From: Corynebacterium sp. ES2730-CONJ
GTDB lineage: Bacteria > Actinomycetota > Actinomycetes > Mycobacteriales > Mycobacteriaceae
Direction of reading: 5' to 3'
Assembly: GCF_024834055.1 (NCBI RefSeq)
Contig: NZ_JANUXZ010000001.1
Location: 248,001 to 312,000, forward strand
DNA: 64,000 nucleotides
The notes beneath the pieces were generated by a model. The model saw only the letters and a list, made by a program, of their open reading frames with translations. It did not search any database and was not told the origin of the DNA. Within the stretch, counting starts at the first letter, position 1; every line of letters begins with the position of its first letter. A program made the position numbers and the translations under genes. This document shows, piece after piece, positions 1 to 9,118 of the stretch.

Positions 1-1116
1 TACCGACGGTAAAAAGACGCTCGCGGTCTCCCCAGGGCGGCGCTTTCTTACAAAACGTCCAATTGCCTGAGCAAAGAAAAGCGGTGTTGCAGCGCTCGTG
101 GCGTATACGCCCACGGCCAACCGCGGCACATCCACCCCTTCGCTCACCATGCGCACCGCCACCATCCATTCATCGCTGCTTGCGGAGAACTCCTCAATCC
201 GATCTGATGCACCCACTTCATCGGAGAGGACCACAGTAACCGGTGTTGAACTCCAGTTTTCCAAGATCTTGGCGTAGGCGCGCGCTGTGGTCTTATCAGT
301 AGCGATAACTAAACCACCAGCATCGGGGATCGATTTGCGTAATTGGAGAAGCCTCGTGTGGGCCGCACCGAGGACAGCAGGTATCCAGTCGCCTTTAGGG
401 TCAAGCGCAGTGCGCCAAGCGCGTGCGGTTTGCTCCGGTGAAAGAGCCTCGCCAAGGCGCGCTGCGTATTCTTCACCAGCGGAGTTACGCCAACGTGCCT
501 CCCCTGAGTAGGACAGGAATACCACCGGCCGGACCACGCCGTCGGCGAGAGCATCGGAATAGCCATAGGTGTGATCGGCTTGGGAGACGAGGTGCCCCTC
601 GCCATCTTCGTCGTAGCGGACGAAGGGGATCGTGGAATCATCGGAGCGAAACGGGGTTCCCGTGAGCGCGAGGCGCCTCGTGGCATCGCGATACGCCTGC
701 CGGATTCCATCGCCCCAGCTCTTTGCATCCCCGCCGTGGTGAATCTCATCAAGGATCACGAGACTCCTGTGCGCCGTGGTGATGGCATAGTGCTTGAATG
801 GGTGCATGGCAACTTGGGCGTAGGTCACCACAATGCCATGGTAATGAGGGTTAACTGCGCCCGAATTTTTGAAATGAGGATCTAGAGAGATTCCTACCCT
901 CGACGCCGCCTCCGCCCACTGCACCTTCAGGTGCTCGGTGGGAACCACCACGATGACTCGTTCTACGACGTGGCTGTTTAGCAACTCGGTGGCAACCCGC
1001 AGCGCGAACGTCGTTTTTCCAGCTCCTGGAGTGGCAACAGCGAGGAAATCTGAAGGTTGAACGGCAAGATATTTCTCTAGCGCTTGACGTTGCCAAACGC
1101 GCAGATCATTACTCAC
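1..1116 (-). CDS. DEAD/DEAH-type superfamily 2 helicase, 3' end outside window (partial)
   Basis: Reading the minus strand from a GTG at 1116 gives an open frame that runs off the left edge (372 codons, no stop). The Walker A motif ATPGAGKTT is at residues 28-36, a DEIH box lies in VILDEIHHGG, LTGTPFRSD matches motif III, and QAIGRFVRKR matches motif VI. This is the XPB/RadD-like superfamily 2 helicase usually found beside DUF3039 in actinobacteria. It is likely an ATP-driven nucleic-acid translocase acting in repair or RNA metabolism, but the substrate cannot be told from sequence. The GTG overlaps the TAG of the upstream DUF3039 gene (TAGTG), so the two are probably translationally coupled. 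The C-terminal part lies outside the window. Confidence 0.85.
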   Translation of the reverse strand, partial: MSNDLRVWQRQALEKYLAVQPSDFLAVATPGAGKTTFALRVATELLNSHVVERVIVVVPTEHLKVQWAEAASRVGISLDPHFKNSGAVNPHYHGIVVTYAQVAMHPFKHYAITTAHRSLVILDEIHHGGDAKSWGDGIRQAYRDATRRLALTGTPFRSDDSTIPFVRYDEDGEGHLVSQADHTYGYSDALADGVVRPVVFLSYSGEARWRNSAGEEYAARLGEALSPEQTARAWRTALDPKGDWIPAVLGAAHTRLLQLRKSIPDAGGLVIATDKTTARAYAKILENWSSTPVTVVLSDEVGASDRIEEFSASSDEWMVAVRMVSEGVDVPRLAVGVYATSAATPLFFAQAIGRFVRKRRPGETASVFLPSV

Positions 1117-1352
1117 TATTTGCGCATACTCCTGTAAATGCTTTCGCAGTCGGGACACACGGGGGACCCAGGTTTTGCTTGCTTGGTTACGGGAAAGGTT
1201 TCACCGCAGAGAGCAACCACGATGCGACCGGATACTGCCGATTCCACTATCTGATTTTTCTTCACATAATGGAAAAACTTCGGAGTATCGTCGTCAAGAA
1301 GCTCATCGCTACGAATATCTGGACGTTCGATCGTTTGAGTTTGAGTAGTCAC
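1116..1352 (-). CDS. DUF3039 family protein
   Basis: A 78-residue protein with the DUF3039 signature: an acidic N-terminus, FHYVKK, then VVALCGETFPV and a paired cysteine CPDCESIYR near the end. Three cysteines (one in ALCG, two in CPDC) and a histidine suggest a small metal-binding fold. The open frame extends further upstream, but that extension lacks family similarity and overlaps the divergent DUF3099 gene, so I start at the GTG at 1352. An AGGAGGA Shine-Dalgarno abuts this GTG with no spacer, which is unusual and leaves some doubt about the start. Function is unknown. The gene is coupled to the helicase downstream. Confidence 0.8.
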   Translation of the reverse strand: MTTQTQTIERPDIRSDELLDDDTPKFFHYVKKNQIVESAVSGRIVVALCGETFPVTKQAKPGSPVCPDCESIYRSMRK

Positions 1353-1396
1353 TCCTCCTATTGTGCCCCACGTTCGCCTCTGACGCGAAGCGAGAC

Positions 1397-1402
1397 TAGG
1401 TT
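1397..1402 (+). promoter_or_regulatory. -10 box of a probable leaderless promoter for the DUF3099 gene
   Basis: TAGGTT lies 7 bases before the ATG at 1410 and there is no Shine-Dalgarno, so transcription should begin at or next to the start codon. The same arrangement recurs at other genes in this window. Confidence 0.5.
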
Positions 1403-1409
1403 TATAGCT

Positions 1410-1874
1410 ATGGAGCAGGATAAACGAGATACCTCGCACACAGGCGCGGCACCTGACTCCTCGCCTACCATTATCGACGCTACCTTCCGACCACTCTCCG
1501 CACAACGGATGAGTCAGAGAATATGGTGGCCTGGGAGAAGGAAAAAAGCTGCGCTCATTACGTCGGCTCGGCAGTCCCCGGCTGAGAATCGGAAGCAGCG
1601 CGAACGCCAATATGCGATCATCCAAGCGATCAGGCTGCCATTTCTAGCACTCGCGGCATTTAGCTACCTATATCTCGAGTTGGTGTGGTTCTCTGCCGTG
1701 CTATTTGTCATCTCGGTCCCGTTACCATGGATCGCGGTAGTCATCGCTAATGGAGTGGGACAACCGCGTGATCCGCGCGAAAGATCTGTGTACAAGCCGG
1801 CTCTGGCGCGCCAGCAATTATCCCACAATTCCCGGCCTGGTCCCGCCGCTATTGACTCCGGCGATACAAACTAA
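1410..1874 (+). CDS. DUF3099 family membrane protein
   Basis: A 154-residue protein. The DUF3099 core begins around ITSARQSP and carries two closely spaced hydrophobic segments (AIRLPFLALAAFSYLY and WFSAVLFVISVPLPWIAVVI), followed by the conserved GQPRDPRE segment. The N-terminal 55 residues are polar and the C-terminal tail is basic and proline-rich, so this is probably a small inner-membrane protein with cytoplasmic tails. The frame is open from 1179, but that extension overlaps the divergent DUF3039 gene. The ATG at 1410 has a -10 box just upstream and fits best. Function is unknown, and the family occurs at this place in many actinobacteria. Confidence 0.75.
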   Translation: MEQDKRDTSHTGAAPDSSPTIIDATFRPLSAQRMSQRIWWPGRRKKAALITSARQSPAENRKQRERQYAIIQAIRLPFLALAAFSYLYLELVWFSAVLFVISVPLPWIAVVIANGVGQPRDPRERSVYKPALARQQLSHNSRPGPAAIDSGDTN

Positions 1875-1896
1875 TCTGAGAAAGTGACGAAACTTT

Positions 1897-3483
1897 ATGA
1901 AATTTCCCGCCACTGATCATCTGCAGGAACAACACGATGACTTTGTGCGTTGTGCTGCCCAACTAAAGGCAGCCCTTATCAGTTACGAGTTCACGGCTGA
2001 TGGGGTGCGCGAATTTTTAGGCGAGAATGCCTATAAGGCCCTCTACCGAGGCGAACCCCATGCGGTGCTTTTTTCTATGAGAAATAGCCGAACCCAACCA
2101 CTGGCTCAATTAATAACTGTATTTCTCCTTCATCGGGCGTTAAGCGAGGAAGGTCTCACCAAAATTTTCGGCAGCGAACTGCTCCACGACCTGATTCGAG
2201 TCGGCATCTTGGGGCCTAAATCCGCAAACGATAGCCACGTGACTGCGCTCATCGATATCCATCCCCACAGAGTTGACGGCAATGACTATTTTGTTTTTTC
2301 GGACTGCGATGCCTCTCAGTTGAGTAACTACATCCCCGGAAAGGATCACGTTCTAGGGGTGGGTGCAGCCAGCCTCTCTTTGTTATCGGCAACCAGTCGC
2401 AGTGCTGTGTCCTCGGTACTCGATCTGGGAACCGGGTCCGGCATCCAGGTATTGGGCCAGTTGCACGCGGCAGAGTCGATCACGGCGACCGATATTCATC
2501 CACGTGCTCTGCTATTTGCCCACGCAACCCTCGTGGACACAGCAGGGCTGATATCCGATAACCGCGCCACCGTTGATATTCAGCGCGGGAGCTGGTTTGA
2601 GCCAGTCCGCGGGCGTCGCTTCGACCGCATTATCGCCAACCCACCCTTCGTGGTTGGTCCTGATGATGTCTCGCATATCTATCGAGATTCAGGTCTCGCT
2701 CTTGATGGAGCAACGCAGTTATTGATGGAAAATATACCCGACTATCTCAATATGGACGGCACAGCTACGCTTTTAGGATCGTGGATTCACGAGTCCGGGC
2801 ACTCCTTCCAGCAGCGTTTAGCATCGTGGCTTCCAGATAAGGGTGTGATGTGTTGGATACTCGAACGCGACCGGGTTTCGCCTGAACATTATTGCGGCAC
2901 GTGGCTACGCGATGAATCCATCGATCCCCGGAGCGAACAGGGTGCTCACAAGACTCTCCATTGGCTCGACTTTTTTGCTTCCCATCATGTCTTAGCCATC
3001 GGATTCGGTTTTGTCTTCATCAAGAGAATCTCTGATGATCTGCCGTCAGATATTCTTGTTGAAGAACTCACCCACCCCATTGAGGATCTTGCTCAAGAGG
3101 CTGAAGAGTATTTCGCCCGTATCTCGTGGCTGCACGCCCAGACCGAGAACGAGATTCTGCAGGCTCGCTATCAGGTGCGTCCCGGTATTGCCCAGGAGGA
3201 GATAAGTGTGGCAAATGCAGAAGAGGCTATGGGCTTTGTTCCCGCAGCCAGGCGAATAACCCGCATGGACGGACCGAGATGGTCTCACGATATCGACGCC
3301 GAGCTAGCCGCTATTTTGGCTGGGCTACACCCTGAAGGCCTTAACCTCAGCGAAGTTATCGAACTCTTTGCTATCAGTCGTGGTCTCGATCCGGATCTAA
3401 CCCAACAAGCTGCGCTCCCCGCGGTAGTGGATCTGATTCGTCACGGATTTATCATTCCTGCCGATCTTCTATCTGGGTCCTAG
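1897..3483 (+). CDS. class I SAM-dependent methyltransferase (HemK/small-MTase type)
   Basis: A 528-residue protein. The N-terminal 150 residues form an accessory domain (DUF7059-like). The Rossmann methyltransferase core has motif [10 protein letters not shown] at about 176-184, an acidic motif II (ATDIHPRAL), and the catalytic NPPF at 248-251, typical of enzymes that methylate an amide or exocyclic nitrogen. A C-terminal helical domain of about 170 residues follows. The target (nucleic acid or protein glutamine) cannot be decided. The stop is one base before the dtd start, so the two genes are surely cotranscribed. In actinobacteria this fused methyltransferase is commonly found next to dtd and the sigB-type gene. 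Confidence 0.85.
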   Translation: MKFPATDHLQEQHDDFVRCAAQLKAALISYEFTADGVREFLGENAYKALYRGEPHAVLFSMRNSRTQPLAQLITVFLLHRALSEEGLTKIFGSELLHDLIRVGILGPKSANDSHVTALIDIHPHRVDGNDYFVFSDCDASQLSNYIPGKDHVLGVGAASLSLLSATSRSAVSSVLDLGTGSGIQVLGQLHAAESITATDIHPRALLFAHATLVDTAGLISDNRATVDIQRGSWFEPVRGRRFDRIIANPPFVVGPDDVSHIYRDSGLALDGATQLLMENIPDYLNMDGTATLLGSWIHESGHSFQQRLASWLPDKGVMCWILERDRVSPEHYCGTWLRDESIDPRSEQGAHKTLHWLDFFASHHVLAIGFGFVFIKRISDDLPSDILVEELTHPIEDLAQEAEEYFARISWLHAQTENEILQARYQVRPGIAQEEISVANAEEAMGFVPAARRITRMDGPRWSHDIDAELAAILAGLHPEGLNLSEVIELFAISRGLDPDLTQQAALPAVVDLIRHGFIIPADLLSGS

Positions 3484-3484
3484 T

Positions 3485-3931
3485 ATGAGGGCAGTTTTAA
3501 TGCGTGTCAGCGAGGCTCAAGTTAGGGTAGATGGCCACATAGTTGGCCAGATTTCGTGTCCGGAATATGGCGGCATACTGGCCCTTATTGGTGTCGCAGC
3601 AACTGACGATGAATCTGACGTTGACACGATGGTGCGCAAGATAGCAGAACTGAGAATTCTCAAGGGCGAGCGTAGCATCTCGGACTTAGCAGCCCCAGTT
3701 CTCCTTGTTTCCCAGTTCACCCTTTTAGGACGAACCGCAAAAGGGCGGCGACCTTCGTGGTCCGATGCCGCTCACGCTGAGCAAGCGCGTGCCCTCTTTA
3801 ATGCTGTAGTTTCGAAGCTCGCCAACCGCGGTATTTCCTGCGAACAGGGGGTATTCGGGGCAGATATGCAGGTGGAGAGTGTTAATGAGGGGCCGTATAC
3901 GGTTCTCGTGGATACTCGAGCCACACTGTGA
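3485..3931 (+). CDS. dtd: D-aminoacyl-tRNA deacylase
   Basis: A 148-residue protein, the usual size for bacterial Dtd. The two active-site signatures are visible: [17 protein letters not shown] from residue 76 (family form SQFTL..... KG.RPSF) and NEGPYT at 134-139 (family form NxGPxT), which holds the cross-subunit Gly-Pro that rejects L-aminoacyl substrates. It hydrolyses D-aminoacyl and glycyl mischarged tRNAs in the cytoplasm as a homodimer. It follows the methyltransferase by one base. No clear terminator was seen before the sigma factor gene. Confidence 0.95.
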   Translation: MRAVLMRVSEAQVRVDGHIVGQISCPEYGGILALIGVAATDDESDVDTMVRKIAELRILKGERSISDLAAPVLLVSQFTLLGRTAKGRRPSWSDAAHAEQARALFNAVVSKLANRGISCEQGVFGADMQVESVNEGPYTVLVDTRATL

Positions 3932-4111
3932 CAGCGAAGGAAATAATTTTTTTCCAGAAGTAGGCGCGCATTCGGCCTAGGGGAACAAAATCCATCGATG
4001 CCCCGTTGTTAAATATAGAAACGTCGCTACCACATCTACCTCAGATTAGTTTATCGCTGTGAGTAAAGTAGCGTGCTTGAGTATAAGACGGAGAAAGCGG
4101 GGCACAAGTCG

Positions 4112-5137
4112 ATGACGGCTGCTAAATACACCGAGAACACTGATGATGCTGTGCAGGAAAATATTCTCGACGACCCCCGTCCAGAAGTGGATACCCGCTC
4201 GCGACGGGGACAAACCAATGATAACCCCTCCGCAGATCTTGTTCGTGTCTATCTCAATGGTATTGGCAAGACCGCCCTGCTTAACGCGGAAGATGAGGTC
4301 TACCTCGCTCAAACTATCGAGGTCGGTCTGTATGCCGAGCATCTCCTGCAATCGGCCGAACGTCCCCTCACCCGAGCCATGAAACGCGATTTGAAAGTAT
4401 TAGTACGCGACGGGCGAAAGGCTCGATCACACCTCCTGGAAGCTAATCTGCGGTTAGTTGTTTCCTTAGCCAAAAGATACACCGGTCGCGGGATGCCTCT
4501 GCTTGATCTCATTCAAGAAGGAAACCTGGGGCTCATCCGTGCCATGGAGAAATTTGATTATTCGAAAGGCTTCAAATTCTCCACGTATGCAACGTGGTGG
4601 ATTAGGCAGGCGATTACCCGGGGGATGGCGGATCAGTCGCGCACTATTCGCCTTCCAGTTCATCTGGTTGAGCAAGTTAATAAGCTCTCGCGAACCAAGC
4701 GTGAGCTCTATCAGCACCTCGGGCGCGAGGCTACCCACGAAGAGCTTGCCGAGGAAACGGGTATTGATGCCTCAAAGATTGAGATGCTTCTACGCCAATC
4801 GCGTGATCCCGTCTCGCTTGATATGCCGGTGGGCGCGGATGAGGAAGCTCCATTAGGTGATTTCATCGAGGACTCTGAGGCTGCAGATGCAGAAGCTTCG
4901 GTGGTTGCTACCCTGCGACATGCCGATATTAGAGAGGTAATCTCCACCCTAGAGCAGCGCGAACAAGATGTGATCCGAATGCGTTATGGGCTCGATGATG
5001 GCGTTCCTCGCACCCTCGATCAGATTGGGCGCCGTTATGGGCTTTCGCGGGAGCGGGTACGTCAGATCGAGCGCGAAGTCATGCGGAAATTGCGCGATGG
5101 CGATCGGGCCGAAAAATTACGAGCCTATGCCCACTAG
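4112..5137 (+). CDS. sigB: RNA polymerase sigma factor, sigma-70 family group 1/2 (SigB-like)
   Basis: A sigma-70 protein with regions in order: 1.2 ([16 protein letters not shown]), 2.1-2.4 ([59 protein letters not shown]), region 3, and region 4 with the -35 helix-turn-helix [20 protein letters not shown]. It lacks the long acidic N-terminal extension of the primary actinobacterial sigma. Position just before dtxR and galE matches the SigB of corynebacteria and mycobacteria. Whether it acts as the housekeeping or a stress sigma is not decidable here. The start could be the ATG at 4112 (chosen) or an in-frame GTG at 4073; neither has a good Shine-Dalgarno. Confidence 0.9.
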   Translation: MTAAKYTENTDDAVQENILDDPRPEVDTRSRRGQTNDNPSADLVRVYLNGIGKTALLNAEDEVYLAQTIEVGLYAEHLLQSAERPLTRAMKRDLKVLVRDGRKARSHLLEANLRLVVSLAKRYTGRGMPLLDLIQEGNLGLIRAMEKFDYSKGFKFSTYATWWIRQAITRGMADQSRTIRLPVHLVEQVNKLSRTKRELYQHLGREATHEELAEETGIDASKIEMLLRQSRDPVSLDMPVGADEEAPLGDFIEDSEAADAEASVVATLRHADIREVISTLEQREQDVIRMRYGLDDGVPRTLDQIGRRYGLSRERVRQIEREVMRKLRDGDRAEKLRAYAH

Positions 5138-5148
5138 ATAAGACGATC

Positions 5149-5176
5149 GGGTTATCCCCTTGGGGGTAACCCTTTT
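5149..5176 (+). terminator. Rho-independent terminator after sigB
   Basis: Stem GGGTTATCCCC / GGGGGTAACCC (one G-U pair) with a two-base loop, followed by TTTT, starts 11 bases after the sigma factor stop. Confidence 0.85.
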
Positions 5177-5190
5177 CTCAAGGTTGTTCG

Positions 5191-5212
5191 ACGCCTGATT
5201 AACGCCTGATTA
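5191..5212 (+). repeat. Two tandem copies of an 11-bp unit
   Basis: ACGCCTGATTA is repeated twice head to tail and followed by a partial third copy (ACGCC). It lies between the sigB terminator and the dtxR promoter. No function is evident. Confidence 0.6.
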
Positions 5213-5348
5213 ACGCCCTGAATGTGCCAGCCTTAGTGCCTGTGCTAGGTGTGGTGGACACCACTTCTCCGCCTTGGGGCTTTTGTTGTTATTATTTATT
5301 CCACGAGACCTCTGCGTGGGTCATCCCACATTTTGTTTACTATTAAAA

Positions 5349-5377
5349 TTCACCCGAGCATAAATTCCACCTATAAT
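5349..5377 (+). promoter_or_regulatory. Promoter of dtxR
   Basis: TTCACC (-35) at 5349-5354, a 17-base spacer, and a perfect TATAAT (-10) at 5372-5377. The start site is predicted near 5384, about 45 bases before the dtxR ATG, which has a GGAAGG Shine-Dalgarno. Confidence 0.6.
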
Positions 5378-5428
5378 TATTGGGAAAAGCGCCCTGGTGG
5401 TGACTCACTGCGAATGGAAGGCTAAGCC

Positions 5429-6115
5429 ATGAAAGACCTCGTTGACACTACTGAAATGTATTTGCGCACCATCTTCGAATTAGAAGAAGAAGGGATCACT
5501 CCCCTACGGGCACGTATTGCCGAGCGCCTCGAACAATCCGGACCTACAGTGAGTCAAACTATTGCCCGTATGGAACGCGACGGCCTCGTCGTTGTCGCTA
5601 GCGATCGCAGCCTCCAGATGACTGTGAAGGGGCGAGCACTCGCCATTTCTGTCATGCGTAAACACCGCCTGGCCGAGCGCCTGCTTGTCGATATCTTAGG
5701 CCTCGACATTAATAAGGTGCATGAAGAAGCGTGCCGCTGGGAACATGTTATGAGCGAAGAAGTTGAGCGGCGTGTTATTTCAGTGATTGGCAATTGCGAA
5801 CGGTCACCCTTCGGCAACCCCATCCCAGGGCTTGAGCAGCTCGGTGTTCACCTTCAGGAGCCCGCAGGTCCGGGGGTCCGTGCCACTGATACTAGGAATA
5901 TCAGCACTATTCAGCAGGTACGCATCGTTCAAATTAATGAAATCCTCCAAGTAGACCCACATTATTTCAAAATGTTGTATGACGCGGAGATGACTGTGGG
6001 AACCACGGTAGAACTCCAGCACCGCGAAGATGGGGGCATCTCTCTGATAAAGGGAGACAAGGTGATCCACCTCGATGAGGAGATGGCTCACGCCGTTCGG
6101 GTTGAAGCTCTCTAG
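5429..6115 (+). CDS. dtxR: DtxR/IdeR-family iron-dependent transcriptional regulator
   Basis: A 228-residue protein: an N-terminal winged helix (about 1-70, recognition helix [17 protein letters not shown]), dimerisation domain (71-140) and C-terminal SH3-like FeoA domain. All metal ligands known from DtxR are at the expected numbers: Met10, Cys102, Glu105 and His106 (site 2), and His79, Glu83 and His98 (site 1). It should therefore be an Fe2+-activated repressor of iron uptake genes rather than an MntR-type manganese sensor, as MntR lacks the cysteine. It lies between sigB and galE, as in corynebacteria. Twenty bases separate it from galE, so the two are probably cotranscribed. Confidence 0.95.
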   Translation: MKDLVDTTEMYLRTIFELEEEGITPLRARIAERLEQSGPTVSQTIARMERDGLVVVASDRSLQMTVKGRALAISVMRKHRLAERLLVDILGLDINKVHEEACRWEHVMSEEVERRVISVIGNCERSPFGNPIPGLEQLGVHLQEPAGPGVRATDTRNISTIQQVRIVQINEILQVDPHYFKMLYDAEMTVGTTVELQHREDGGISLIKGDKVIHLDEEMAHAVRVEAL

Positions 6116-6135
6116 ACACTAGAAAGGCTAAGGGT

Positions 6136-7113
6136 TTGAAACTCCTAGTTACCGGAGGCGCAGGCTATGTAGGTAGCGTGTGCGCCCAGTACCTCATAGA
6201 ACGCGGTCACGAGGTTGTCATTATCGATAATTTCTCCACCGGAAACCGCGAGGCCGTACCCAAGAAGGCGCAGCTTCACGAAGGCGATGTGGCTGACCTC
6301 ATTGATCCCGTGCTCGCTTCTGGGCGTATCGACGGCATCCTCCACTTCGCAGCTCGCTCCCTTGTAGGTGAATCAGTAGAAAAACCTCACGACTACTGGC
6401 ACGGTAATGTCATCACCACTCTTGGCATTCTCGACAGCATGCGACGCCATGGGGTTAATAACCTGGTTTTTAGTTCCACGGCTGCTACCTACGGTGAACC
6501 CGATGAGGTGCCCATCACCGAAGATATGCCTACTTCGCCGACGAACCCATACGGGGCCACGAAACTAGCGATCGATCATGCTATTTCTTCGTATGCTCAT
6601 GCCTATGGCTTGGGAGCCACGTCACTGCGGTATTTCAACGTAGCCGGAGCTTATGGACCTATCGGAGAAAACCGAGAGATTGAAACCCATTTAATACCGC
6701 TCGTCCTCCAGGTTGCTATGGGGCATCGTGAAAAGATCATGATTTTCGGCGACGATTGGCCGACCCCAGATGGTACCTGTATTCGCGACTATATCCATAT
6801 TCTTGACTTAGCCCAAGCACATGCCCTTGCACTAGAGAGTAATACTCCCTTCACCCACAGGATTTTCAATCTTGGTTCTGGTGATGGTTATTCGGTCAAA
6901 GAAGTCATAGATACCTGCCGAGAGGTTACTGGTCATTCGATCCCTGCAGAAATTAAGCCCAGACGTGCCGGGGATCCAGCTGTGCTTATTGCATCCTCGA
7001 GCAAAGCTCAGAAAGAGCTGGGCTGGAAACCAGAGCATAAGGACCTGCGCACCATTATAGAAGATGCGTGGGCGTTTACCTCCAACCTTGGAGATCAAGC
7101 GCACAGTAGCTAG
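6136..7113 (+). CDS. galE: UDP-glucose 4-epimerase
   Basis: A 325-residue extended short-chain dehydrogenase/reductase. The NAD-binding GGAGYVGS is at 7-14, followed by DNFSTG. The catalytic serine region is FSSTAATYG, and the YxxxK pair is Tyr139/Lys143 (NPYGATK). It interconverts UDP-glucose and UDP-galactose. With galK, galT and the epimerase gene at the far right of the window it completes the Leloir pathway, although it sits 50 kb away in the dtxR unit and so probably also serves cell-wall sugar supply. The start is a TTG at 6136, preceded by GAAAGG. Its 3' end overlaps the convergent DUF4192 gene by 4 bases. Confidence 0.95.
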   Translation: MKLLVTGGAGYVGSVCAQYLIERGHEVVIIDNFSTGNREAVPKKAQLHEGDVADLIDPVLASGRIDGILHFAARSLVGESVEKPHDYWHGNVITTLGILDSMRRHGVNNLVFSSTAATYGEPDEVPITEDMPTSPTNPYGATKLAIDHAISSYAHAYGLGATSLRYFNVAGAYGPIGENREIETHLIPLVLQVAMGHREKIMIFGDDWPTPDGTCIRDYIHILDLAQAHALALESNTPFTHRIFNLGSGDGYSVKEVIDTCREVTGHSIPAEIKPRRAGDPAVLIASSSKAQKELGWKPEHKDLRTIIEDAWAFTSNLGDQAHSS

Positions 7114-7976
7114 GCGGCAGCGCGGCCATTTTTGAGGAGGTTAAGCCAGGTACGGTCACACCCTCTTTTTGCGGCCTCGATGAGCTCTTCTTTTTTACCT
7201 GCTGTATAACACTCATATATGAGTTGACTAAGTCGGTGATGAGGGTCCAACTCCCCCACGGCGCGCTCATCATTTGGGTTGGCGATGCAGTGGGCAAGGT
7301 TCACGCAACATAGGGCATTTGCCCGAATATCTCCGCCGTACCGCGCTGCCACCTCGTGGGCAAGTTTTATGGCCGCTCCGGGGCTTATAAAGAGCACTCG
7401 AAGAACGGCGTCTCGTAGGGTTATATGCCCCATAAACTGGGCGAGCACATCTATATCGCAATCAGTGATCGGCCGTAAAGGATCCGCTTCGATGCTGAGA
7501 AGAATGGTCGCTAGGTCGTGACAGCGATTCAACAGAGTGTCGGGATCAACCTGAGCGCGAGCCACCATCTTTCTACTTTTAGCTTCCGTGGATGCAGCGG
7601 AAGTTGGGATGCGACCAGTGATAAAACCCTTTTGCTTGAGATTGGATTTCTTATCGGTAAAAGCAAGATGGTACCGCTCACCGGCGCTCAAGGAAGGGAT
7701 GAGCCAGCAGCCATCGAGAGGACGGAGTGGGTGGAGAGATTTGAGCAATGGGCCAGGATCTAGCTCGCCGTGGATGATGAGACCGAAACAATACCGTGGA
7801 GCCATCGCCGATATTTTCTCTGCTAGCTCTGGGACGGCTTCGGTATCTCTGAGGGCGAATACCGCCACAATGGAGTGCGAAGCATCAAGCGCCGCTACAA
7901 CTATCCTTTTATCTGACGGAGCTCCAAGGTATGGCGAAAGGCTGGACAGGAATATTGCAGCGTCGAATGGTTTCAT
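7110..7976 (-). CDS. DUF4192 family protein
   Basis: A 288-residue soluble protein. The N-terminal [20 protein letters not shown] matches the DUF4192 opening (usually a Leu-rich segment followed by PxDSLVV), and the middle and C-terminal helices fit the family, which is restricted to actinobacteria and has no assigned function. In many relatives the gene lies near sigB, dtxR and galE, as here. No catalytic motif is evident. It is convergent with galE, overlapping by 4 bases, so the two transcripts may run into each other; no terminator separates them. Confidence 0.75.
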   Translation of the reverse strand: MKPFDAAIFLSSLSPYLGAPSDKRIVVAALDASHSIVAVFALRDTEAVPELAEKISAMAPRYCFGLIIHGELDPGPLLKSLHPLRPLDGCWLIPSLSAGERYHLAFTDKKSNLKQKGFITGRIPTSAASTEAKSRKMVARAQVDPDTLLNRCHDLATILLSIEADPLRPITDCDIDVLAQFMGHITLRDAVLRVLFISPGAAIKLAHEVAARYGGDIRANALCCVNLAHCIANPNDERAVGELDPHHRLSQLIYECYTAGKKEELIEAAKRGCDRTWLNLLKNGRAAA

Positions 7977-8127
7977 ATATCCATCAGAGCGCCTCGTGTT
8001 GGTCCTCGCGCGGCGGAGCGTCGTGGGGTCCGGATAATTGTGGATAACGAGGTAGTTTTAAGAAAAACTCAGTGTTTGACTAAATCGGCTAGAATTGACC
8101 TTTAACTATCTACTAGGGAGGTGTGCC

Positions 8128-9063
8128 ATGGAAAAGCGCATATATGAACTCGAATTTCCTGCTCCGGAGTTTTCTGCGGCGAGGAACGAGGGCCCCTCTC
8201 TCATTATTGCCCTCGATGGCTTCGCCGATGCCGGCTCCGCTGTGAGTGACAGCGCGGAGCATCTTCTGGCCGCATTAGAGCATCATCTCGTCGCTTCCTT
8301 TAACAGTGACGAGCTCTTAGATTATCGCTCCCGCCGTCCTACAGTAACGGTGGACAATAACTCGGTCGCCCATATTGACGATTTCATGCTGGCGCTTCAT
8401 GTGCTCAAAGATACGAAGAATAAGTCCTTCCTTCTGTTGTCCGGTCCCGAACCAGATCTACGTTGGGAGGCCTTTAGTGAGGTCATTGCCGATTTGGTCG
8501 AGCAGTTCAATGTCTCCCGCACGCTGTGCCTCTACGCCGTTCCTATGACAGTTCCCCACACACGTCCCCTGGTTCTAAGCGCGCACGGCAATTCACAGGA
8601 ATTACTCGCTGAGCACTACACCCTTGATACACGCTTAGAAGTACCGGGATCAGCATCGCTTTTTATCGAAAAGGCGCTGGCGGATTCCGGGCGGAAAGTG
8701 GGCGGCTATACAGCACATATTCCCCACTACGTGGCAGCCTCTGACTATCCCGAGGCAACATTTACCCTTCTTCAGGAGGCCGCCAATACATTGGACCTGG
8801 AGTTACCGTTGGGAAGCTTGAAGGAGGATATACCTAAGGTATTTGCCATGATCCAGGAGCAAGTGCAGTCTCATCCTGAAATGTTGAGTATCGTAGAACA
8901 TCTTGAGCACCAATATGATGAGTCGATGGCGCGTTACCGAGAGAAAATCGAATCCGAACGGGGACGTGCTTCCCTTCTCGGCAACGAGATTCTTGATGCA
9001 GAGAAGCTTGGTGCTGAGTTTGAACGTTTTTTGCAGGACATTGAAGATGATAAATCTGAATAA
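8128..9063 (+). CDS. PAC2 family protein
   Basis: A 311-residue protein with the PAC2 (proteasome assembly chaperone-like) fold signatures: LIIALDGFADAGSAVSDSAEHLL, the strand/turn FLLLSGPEPDLRWEAF, and the VPGSASLFIEKAL and YTAHIPHYVAASDYPEA segments. Actinobacterial members occur next to the dtxR region (Rv2714 in M. tuberculosis, from memory). The biochemical role is unknown; a proteasome link is not established for these proteins. The C-terminal 70 residues are helical and charged. The ATG at 8128 has an AGGGAGGTG Shine-Dalgarno and is preferred over the longer open frame beginning at 8095. Confidence 0.85.
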   Translation: MEKRIYELEFPAPEFSAARNEGPSLIIALDGFADAGSAVSDSAEHLLAALEHHLVASFNSDELLDYRSRRPTVTVDNNSVAHIDDFMLALHVLKDTKNKSFLLLSGPEPDLRWEAFSEVIADLVEQFNVSRTLCLYAVPMTVPHTRPLVLSAHGNSQELLAEHYTLDTRLEVPGSASLFIEKALADSGRKVGGYTAHIPHYVAASDYPEATFTLLQEAANTLDLELPLGSLKEDIPKVFAMIQEQVQSHPEMLSIVEHLEHQYDESMARYREKIESERGRASLLGNEILDAEKLGAEFERFLQDIEDDKSE

Positions 9064-9118
9064 TTGAGTTCAAAGAGCTTTTCTGAGTTAAACAGCTAAG
9101 TCGTAAGCGAGGGTGGCT

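Noticed and set aside
1353..1625. Upstream extension of the DUF3039 frame to a 169-residue protein
   Set aside because: The extension overlaps the divergent DUF3099 gene and shows no family similarity; the GTG at 1352 matches the family N-terminus.
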